The notes beneath the pieces are model-generated. The model searched no databases. It was not told the DNA's origin and was given only the letters and a program-made list of their open reading frames with translations. 64,000 nucleotides of DNA from Endozoicomonas montiporae CL-33 (lineage in GTDB: Bacteria; Pseudomonadota; Gammaproteobacteria; Pseudomonadales; Endozoicomonadaceae): contig NZ_CP013251.1 of assembly GCF_001583435.1 (NCBI RefSeq), positions 121,001-185,000 on the forward strand, read 5' to 3'. Positions 58,801 to 64,000 of this stretch are shown one piece after another (positions within the stretch are counted from its first letter, which is position 1; every line of letters begins with the position of its first letter). The position numbers were made by a program, and so were the translations under genes.

Positions 58801-59724
58801 ATGGAAGCTAACCTGGGTACTACGGGGGTCATAGTCCTTAATATTATTTCAGCATGCGTGATGTTCGGTGTTGCGCTTTCTCTAAAGGTTGATGACTTTA
58901 CCCGCATTATTAAAAAGCCCAAAGCGCCTGCTGTTGGAATGGTTGCCCAGTTCATGCTTTTGCCAGGGCTGAGTACGCTGGCGGCTTATCTTCTTAATAT
59001 TCCTGCAGAATACGCAGCAGGTATGATTTTGATTGCCTGCTGTCCCGGTGGCAGTATTTCCAACATGGTGACTTATCTTGCCAGAGGAAATGTAGCTGTG
59101 TCTGTCAGCATGTCGGCTGCATCGAGTGTCATGGCTATTGCCATGACTCCGTTCAACTTTGCTTTTTATGGAAGTCTATTGCCTCAGACCCGGGGAATGA
59201 TTCAGTCCATCGCCATAGATGCATCGAATATTTTATTTTTGATCGTTACCATTCTCGCGATTCCCATGATCATCGGCATGTATATTGGTAACCGCTTTCC
59301 CCGCTTTGCGACAAGCGCTGAGAAGCCATTCAGGATTTTAACCTTTACGGTATTACTGGTGGTTGTGCTGGGGATTTTGTCACAGAATCTGGAGTCTATT
59401 AAGCTGTTTGGGGTTATGCTGGCTGGCATTTTGATCGGTCAAAATGCCATGGCGATGCTGGTGGGTTATCTCTGTGCCAGAGTAACTGGCTTGCCAGTGG
59501 CTGATCAGCGCGCAATCACTTTTGAAGTGGGAATACAAAATTCTGTGCTGGGTGTTGCCATCATTGTGACGTTTTACCCGGAGATGTTCGGGATGCTACA
59601 GATCGTTGGTATGTGGGGAATGTGGCACCTTATTTCAGGTTTAACTCTGGCTCATATCTGGAGCCGTAAGAGTATTACGGCAAAAACCAAAGATGAACCG
59701 GTTCTTGAAGTCAAAGCCGGCTAA
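58801..59724 (+). CDS. bile acid:sodium symporter (BASS) family transporter
   Basis: The 307-residue protein has about nine or ten hydrophobic segments and the SBF/BASS motifs GMILIACCPGGSISNMVTYL near residue 75 and FEVGIQNSVLGVAIIV near 240. Relatives move bile acids, pantoate or other organic anions with sodium; the substrate here is unknown. It is convergent with a TetR regulator gene, which may control it. Confidence 0.92.
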   Translation: MEANLGTTGVIVLNIISACVMFGVALSLKVDDFTRIIKKPKAPAVGMVAQFMLLPGLSTLAAYLLNIPAEYAAGMILIACCPGGSISNMVTYLARGNVAVSVSMSAASSVMAIAMTPFNFAFYGSLLPQTRGMIQSIAIDASNILFLIVTILAIPMIIGMYIGNRFPRFATSAEKPFRILTFTVLLVVVLGILSQNLESIKLFGVMLAGILIGQNAMAMLVGYLCARVTGLPVADQRAITFEVGIQNSVLGVAIIVTFYPEMFGMLQIVGMWGMWHLISGLTLAHIWSRKSITAKTKDEPVLEVKAG

Positions 59725-59729
59725 ACGAC

Positions 59730-59752
59730 AGAGGGGATGTAACTCCCCCTCT
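59730..59752. terminator. convergent hairpin between BASS and TetR genes
   Basis: AGAGGGG (59730-59736) pairs with CCCCTCT (59746-59752), loop of 9 bases, between two converging stops. There is no long T-run. Confidence 0.55.
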
Positions 59753-59759
59753 CTGCTTA

Positions 59760-60401
59760 TCAGGCAGTGGCGGGTTCGTGCAGGCAGTCCTGAATCAGGG
59801 AACCCATTGCTTTCATAATCAGCTCTTTGCTCTGCTTTGCAAGGCTTGGGTTTTCGCGATTATTATTGATGTGTTCAAAGTAGGTGGTACCCATCCTGAA
59901 GACTATACGTGACAGGTTCACTAATTCATCAATACTCCACTTTGAACCATAGTATTTTAGAATGGATGAAAAACGCCTTGATATGCGCTCGTCGAATGAT
60001 TCATGAAGCTCGGACAGTTGCGGCATGGCAATCATGGCTCTGTTCAGTTCGAACTCAAGTTTATGATTGGCAGGATTGGCATATTCCTGTTCACCAATCA
60101 ATTCCAGCAACTCCCATATGCCCAGTTTATGAGAGTCAAAATTTTCATATTCGTCAAATCTCTGCATGACATCGTTAATCATGTTTTCGCACAGCGCGTA
60201 TATGACCGCTTCTTTATTAGGGTAATACTGATAAAGCGAAGCAACCGGGATTTGAGCCTTCTCGGCAATACCAACAGCTGTCAGTGATTCATAACCTTTT
60301 TCGACCAACAGAGAAGCTGTTACCTCCAGAATGGATTCAACACGTTTTTTAGAGCGAGTTTGTACTGGTGTTTTTCTGGGCTTAACGGTCGTTTTTGACA
60401 T
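59760..60401 (-). CDS. TetR/AcrR-family transcriptional regulator
   Basis: From the ATG at 60401 (MSKTTVKPRKTPVQTRSKKR) the protein has 213 residues. The helix-turn-helix SLTAVGIAEKAQIPVASLYQ continues YYPNKEAVIYALCE; the C-terminal part is a variable ligand domain. A frame to 60437 is open but lacks support. About 50-90 bases upstream is an imperfect palindrome (ATGTAACC-TT-GGTTATAT, 60475-60492), a possible operator. Target and ligand are unknown; the convergent BASS gene is the nearest candidate. Confidence 0.88.
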   Translation of the reverse strand: MSKTTVKPRKTPVQTRSKKRVESILEVTASLLVEKGYESLTAVGIAEKAQIPVASLYQYYPNKEAVIYALCENMINDVMQRFDEYENFDSHKLGIWELLELIGEQEYANPANHKLEFELNRAMIAMPQLSELHESFDERISRRFSSILKYYGSKWSIDELVNLSRIVFRMGTTYFEHINNNRENPSLAKQSKELIMKAMGSLIQDCLHEPATA

Positions 60402-60474
60402 GTAATCTATCCCCGTAGATTGATATTCAGAAGCCATAACATCTGGTCAGTAAAAACGAAGACGCCTATACATA

Positions 60475-60492
60475 TGTAACCTTGGTTATATA
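60475..60492. promoter_or_regulatory. imperfect palindrome upstream of the TetR gene
   Basis: ATGTAACC and GGTTATAT form 8-bp arms with one mismatch and a 2-base spacer, the size expected for a TetR-family operator. Confidence 0.35.
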
Positions 60493-60623
60493 AAAGTAGA
60501 TGTATATCTGGACAAATAAAGTGGTTTTGCGAAAAAAAACTCTAAAGGTATAGACCACGGTTTGCCGAGTTAGCTGAGTTATAGAGTTTGTTGTGCTGAG
60601 ACAGCAAGAAAGGAGAAAGGGGG

Positions 60624-60650
60624 GCACTGGAAACAGGGAGCCTCCAGTGC
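60624..60650 (-). terminator. hairpin after the lipoprotein gene
   Basis: GCACTGGA (60624-60631) pairs with TCCAGTGC (60643-60650), 28 bases past the lipoprotein stop on the minus strand. A short CCCCCCTTTC tail follows, so terminator function is likely but not certain. Confidence 0.45.
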
Positions 60651-60677
60651 AAAGTCAGCAGGCGAGAAGAACTGAAA

Positions 60678-61058
60678 TCAATCTTCCATTTCTTCCTGCA
60701 GAACGTAGTATTCTTCCAGACCGTTTTCCCAGTTAATACGGAGCGCTTCTTCATTTGGGCTGAAAGAACACTGACCGTTATAAGTACGACCGGACAGACC
60801 AGCGGAGAACGCGTTGTCTTCAGTACAGAATTCCTGAATACCGTTTCTGTAACCTGCGCGGTACTGAGTCACGGCCTGGTTGTTTGCTGGAGCAAGTTCA
60901 GACAGCTGTGCTGGACGACGCTGGTCAATACCTTGCTGACCATCCTGAGTACCCAGCTGCTCCCAGTTACCGGCTTCGGCCAGACTTTTTGCAGATGGCA
61001 AACTGGAACAACCAGCCAATACAACAGTAGCCGCTAAGGCAAGAGGCAAAATTCTCAT
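60678..61058 (-). CDS. lipoprotein, DUF2799-like
   Basis: From the ATG at 61058 (MRILPLALAATVVLAGCSSL) the protein has 126 residues with a lipobox VLAGC, so it should be lipidated at cysteine 17. NWEQLGTQDGQQGIDQRR and YRAGYRNGIQEFC resemble DUF2799 lipoproteins, whose role is unknown. A longer frame upstream begins at 61172 but would bury the signal peptide. It is a single-gene unit. Confidence 0.8.
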   Translation of the reverse strand: MRILPLALAATVVLAGCSSLPSAKSLAEAGNWEQLGTQDGQQGIDQRRPAQLSELAPANNQAVTQYRAGYRNGIQEFCTEDNAFSAGLSGRTYNGQCSFSPNEEALRINWENGLEEYYVLQEEMED

Positions 61059-61316
61059 TATCAGTCTCTCTCGAGGTCTATTGGAAATAGCAAAATTTCG
61101 CATGTTTAGTATCAATTCCAATAGATAATCGCAAGATGCAATAAAATCTAACACCTTCAGGTATTGATCCAAATCATCATGTAGAAACGTTTTTGTATGA
61201 AAGTGTATTGAAATTGAAGGTTTTTTAAGTTGTTGACTAATAGTGAGAGCTTGTGAAAGGCTTGGTTACAATGTGCTTTTGATGATAAAGCGGATAGGAT
61301 GGAGTAAAGAAAGCAG

Positions 61317-61344
61317 AGCCAGCTAATCAGTCAAACAGCTGGCT
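61317..61344 (-). terminator. hairpin after the FMN-barrel gene
   Basis: AGCCAGCT (61317-61324) pairs with AGCTGGCT (61337-61344), eight bases past the stop codon of the gene at 61352. The T-run is weak. Confidence 0.5.
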
Positions 61345-61351
61345 AACGCTT

Positions 61352-61819
61352 CTAGGGAATTTCCACTTCCACCCTGCGGTCGATCAACAGATTATTATCC
61401 CACTGGGCTTCACCCAGACTCTGTGCTTTGTGGGTCGTCAGCTTATAAAAACGACAGGGACTGTCCAGCAGGTAATCTTCAGGCGCGTTTGAAAAGCCCG
61501 ACTCTGTTCGTACAGAATAATGCTTTAATGCTGTCATAACACTTGAAGCATCATTACAAATTTCTACAGTACCTTCTATATATAAGGCAGATGTTTCTCT
61601 TCCATAGTCAGGTTCCTGATAAACAATAGCGACTGCATTTGGATTCTTGCTGAGAAATTCTGAGTGATGGCTTTTAATGGATGAAATCCAGTACAGGTTC
61701 CAGTGCTCGTCATACGCATACAAAAGAGGCGTAATCCAAGGGCTGTTTGCATGACAGGTAGAAAGCACACAGTATGGATTTTCACGGAGCAGTTCTGATG
61801 CGGATGTTTTATTGCTCAT
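61352..61819 (-). CDS. pyridoxamine 5'-phosphate oxidase-like FMN-barrel protein
   Basis: The 155-residue protein MSNKTSASELLRENPYCVLS has the split-barrel flavin-binding pattern: VLSTCHANSPWITPLLYAYD near residue 17 and LYWISSIKSHHSEFLSKNPN near 42. It resembles the YhbP/pyridoxamine-phosphate-oxidase-like group. Members bind FMN or F420 and often reduce or oxidise unknown substrates. An insertion sequence lies 79 bases upstream of its start. Confidence 0.82.
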   Translation of the reverse strand: MSNKTSASELLRENPYCVLSTCHANSPWITPLLYAYDEHWNLYWISSIKSHHSEFLSKNPNAVAIVYQEPDYGRETSALYIEGTVEICNDASSVMTALKHYSVRTESGFSNAPEDYLLDSPCRFYKLTTHKAQSLGEAQWDNNLLIDRRVEVEIP

Positions 61820-61898
61820 GGGGCGACCTTCTTTGTCTATTATCCAAGCCTTCTTAAGGTAGACCGATAAAGCGCTGTTGACGGAACAATCTATAAAT

Positions 61899-63623
61899 AG
61901 TGCCTGTCAGAAAACCTCTGAAAAATGGCAGTCGTTCCTGGCCGACAGAAGTTGATAACGGCTGGATTTCAGTTACCAGACGAACAAAGGATGTTTTTTG
62001 TACTGCGCTGCTCAAAATACAACCTGATTCGACTATCTACGAGCACAGTAATCTCTCATGCTTGGCATGATCAAAAGTAAACTGACGGGAGCCTGACTGA
62101 AAGGCTACTGACGATCTCTGGTCAGCAGAATTTTACCCAACCGCTTCAGGTTGCTGGCGACAACAGCCAGTGCGACATACCGCTCAAAGCCTTCTATCCC
62201 TTTATCCGGGCATTTGTCGAGACCATTCGCTTCCAGTGCGTTGATATCGGATTCAACGGCTGAGTGCTTCCTTCTTGCCCGGATAAATTCCGGGTGGCAT
62301 TCCCGTTTTTTGTCATTGGCTGACAGCCTGCCTTTCTTGGGAAGAACTGAATGCTCCAGAAGAACTTCCAGCTTTTCAAGATTGCCCGGACTCCAGAAGC
62401 CTTTGTCGTAGCTCACCTGGCTTAATGTCGGGAACCGCTTTTTGGCAGCCTCGGCCATAGGTACTGTAACCTGGTCGTCTGTTTGTTTTTGCATGACCTG
62501 ATGATGCAAAGTAAAACCGAACTGATCCTGCAACACGCAGACCCGTAACCCCAGTTCAACCGGAGTTCCGGCTTTGCCTTTGCTGATCCATTCTGTATGA
62601 GGCTCAAAGATTGAGAACACCTTCTCATTATGGGGAATCTGCTCATGTTCTATCACCCGTCGGTAAATCAGGTTTATCTGGTGACGGCTGTGGGCTATGT
62701 GGTATTTGAGGTTTTCCAGCCTTGGCTCATCCGGTTGTTTTTTCAACAGCAAGGACAAGGTCGTTTCAGCTTTGCGGACAATTGAAAGGCTGTACTTTAT
62801 GTACTCAAGGTGAGCCATTTCAATGTCGTGCTGCCGCTGCTGTTGTTTCAGTTCACAGGTTGCGCTGGAATGCTTCAGGTTTCGAGCCTTGTTGTAGCGT
62901 TTGCGATGCTGGTCTTTAAGATATTTGCTCTGACGCCAGCCCGGAAGCTGGTACTGATTGGAGAGAGCGTATGCAAACTCAATGCTTTTACGGCAAGCGT
63001 CGCTCAGAAGGCTGATATCCGTGGGGAAATGGACATCGGTTTTGACTACGAAGGAATCGGCACGGCCATGTAGCGGCTCATCTTTTTTTTAACCAGCTGG
63101 TGACCTGCATCCACCGTGACCTGGTTAATCTGATCCAGTATCTCCGGTGTGAAGAGGCTGATGTTATCCTGCAATGTTTGTATGTGGTAGGAATGGGTAC
63201 AATATGGGCCGTGACCGAGCATTTTCCGTAATGTCCCATGTTCATTAGCCAACTCTTGCAAGCGGTCATAGTCACAATTAGTGACAAGGCGCAGAGTGCC
63301 GAAAACCAGAATGTTCCAGAGGTCCATACCGGGACGACCGTTGTGCCGACTGGCAGGAATCATGTTCTCAAGCACCTGAAAAACCCTGTGTCGCAGATCA
63401 GGTGTTATCCAGATATGTTGCAGCCCCCGAAGCAGACGGGGAATGTCGTCTCTGGACTTGGGATTAAACGTGATGGCGGAGATATCAACTTCGCCCAACT
63501 GCATTTGTGGGTTGATGGTTTGGCGCATAAATGTGGAAACAGCCTGTTTTGGAAAATCTTCGAGTACTATATGGGGCTACAGGCTGCTGTTTTCAAGTGT
63601 TTGTGGGTTTTCGGACAGGCACT
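61899..63623 (-). mobile_element. ISNCY-like insertion sequence next to a stable-RNA promoter
   Basis: The 1,725-bp element has ends AGTGCCTGTCAGAAAACC (left) and AGTGCCTGTCCGAAAAC (right, read inward), with one mismatch. AAAT occurs on both sides (61895-61898 and 63624-63627), a likely 4-bp target duplication. It encodes a transposase in two overlapping frames on the minus strand. Its right end lies 60 bases upstream of the first of three stable-RNA promoters. Confidence 0.88.
62105..63528 (-). CDS. ISNCY-family transposase, split by a -1 frame change at an A8 run
   Basis: The first frame (63046-63528) reads MRQTINPQMQLGEVDISAIT to TVDAGHQLVKKK and then stops after about ten out-of-frame residues. 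One base back, the frame continues DEPLHGRADSFVVKTDVHFP through MAHLEYIKYSLS to the stop at 62105. The change falls at eight adenines (GTTAAAAAAAAGATG on the minus strand, near 63090). A ribosomal -1 slip there would give a complete transposase of about 475 residues, with DDE-like motifs GRADSFVVKTDVH, YDKGFWSPGNLEKLE and HSAVESDINALEANGLDK. Either programmed frameshifting or a simple inactivating deletion explains it. Confidence 0.75.
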
Positions 63624-63683
63624 AAATATAAAGTGTCGTCTAACTACCCGTGAAGTAAATGCAACATAACTGGAAAATGGTTG

Positions 63684-63711
63684 TTGACCCGAATCAATTT
63701 CTGCGTATACT
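63684..63711 (+). promoter_or_regulatory. stable-RNA-type promoter 1
   Basis: TTGACC (63684-63689) and TATACT (63706-63711) with a 16-base spacer, followed by ACGCCTCC, a GC-rich discriminator. Confidence 0.8.
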
Positions 63712-63829
63712 ACGCCTCCACTGATCGGGACATCACTTCCAAAGCACTTCTTCAACGAAGCCCATCTGAAGTTTCAGTCACGAATCCACAATCTGATTTC
63801 TTCTTCACTCTCTATTAAAGAGTAAGAGG

Positions 63830-63857
63830 TTGACATCAAAAACGGATTCGCTAGAAT
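63830..63857 (+). promoter_or_regulatory. stable-RNA-type promoter 2
   Basis: TTGACA (63830-63835) and TAGAAT (63852-63857) with a 16-base spacer, followed by GCACCGCCG. An AT-rich stretch with AGAGTAAGAGG lies just upstream. Confidence 0.85.
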
Positions 63858-63956
63858 GCACCGCCGCTGACCAAGACATTCAATGTTCTTCAAACGAAAC
63901 GTTGAACGGTTAGCGAGTTCGACAGCATCTTTCTTCTCTACGAAAAAAATGATCGC

Positions 63957-63984
63957 TTGACAACGAAAGTCGCCACGGTAAGAT
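63957..63984 (+). promoter_or_regulatory. stable-RNA-type promoter 3
   Basis: TTGACA (63957-63962) and TAAGAT (63979-63984) with a 16-base spacer, followed by AGGCGGCC. An A7 tract (CGAAAAAAATGA) precedes the -35 box. Confidence 0.75.
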
Positions 63985-64000
63985 AGGCGGCCTTGCTGAT

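Larger units (their letters stand above)
63624..64000 (+). other. leader region of a probable rRNA or tRNA operon
   Basis: No protein gene is visible in these 377 bases. They hold three spaced promoters listed below, with GC-rich discriminators after each -10 box, which is the mark of stringently controlled stable-RNA promoters. The window ends before any RNA gene begins, so the operon type is not decided. Confidence 0.75.

Overview
The window reads as chromosome of a host-associated gammaproteobacterium. Gene order is of the Oceanospirillales/Pseudomonadales kind: ubiD-rho-trxA beside ppx, pyrE beside a crc homologue, oxyR overlapping recG, coaBC-dut-argB-slmA, rph divergent from yicC, and rpoZ-spoT. 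The load of insertion sequences, the small palindromic repeats and a very large low-complexity secreted protein would suit an Endozoicomonas-like symbiont. That assignment is inference from gene content, not a measured match.

Layout. 1-13.2 kb: a partial TetR regulator, a flavin reductase with ubiD, rho, trxA, ppx, a Na/phosphate cotransporter, an H-NS-like protein, a DUF47/PhoU-like protein, trhP (yegQ) and rpmBG. 13.5-14.6 kb: radC and a MITE-like repeat. 14.6-28.8 kb: a pentose/ascorbate phosphotransferase region. On the minus strand, read from right to left, it runs ulaG, ulaF remnant, HPr (ptsH), HAD phosphatase, transketolase, Enzyme I (ptsI). Facing away on the plus strand are an UlaR-type repressor and a transaldolase, followed by a minus-strand HPr-like protein whose phosphorylatable histidine is missing. 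29-33.5 kb: a SorC-family regulator behind repeated TCATATGA boxes, and an 1097-residue secreted coiled-coil protein. 33.7-41.3 kb: coaBC-dut-argB-slmA, a lipoprotein alpha-amylase, pyrE and crc. 41.3-55.4 kb: a P-loop NTPase, REP-like palindromes, rph/yicC/gmk, a secreted unknown, aminopeptidase P, a second MITE copy, rpoZ-spoT-ridA, a flavin monooxygenase, an SDR protein, two small unknowns and oxyR. 55.4-64 kb: recG, glutathione peroxidase, an RDD membrane protein, a BASS transporter with a TetR neighbour, a lipoprotein, an FMN-barrel protein and an ISNCY-like element. The last 320 bases carry three tandem promoters of stable-RNA type, so an rRNA or tRNA operon probably starts just beyond the edge.

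The most informative region is 16.4-26.3 kb. Two nearly identical 1,720-bp IS1380-like elements sit inside transketolase (target duplication CTAG) and inside ulaG (target duplication TTAG). A third, different element joins the last codons of ulaG to the middle of ulaF without a target duplication, so the intervening genes (expected ulaA-E and the start of ulaF) appear to have been deleted. What remains is a dismantled ascorbate-utilisation island that once carried its own HPr, Enzyme I and non-oxidative pentose-phosphate enzymes. Its repressor, HPr, HAD phosphatase, Enzyme I and transaldolase still look intact.
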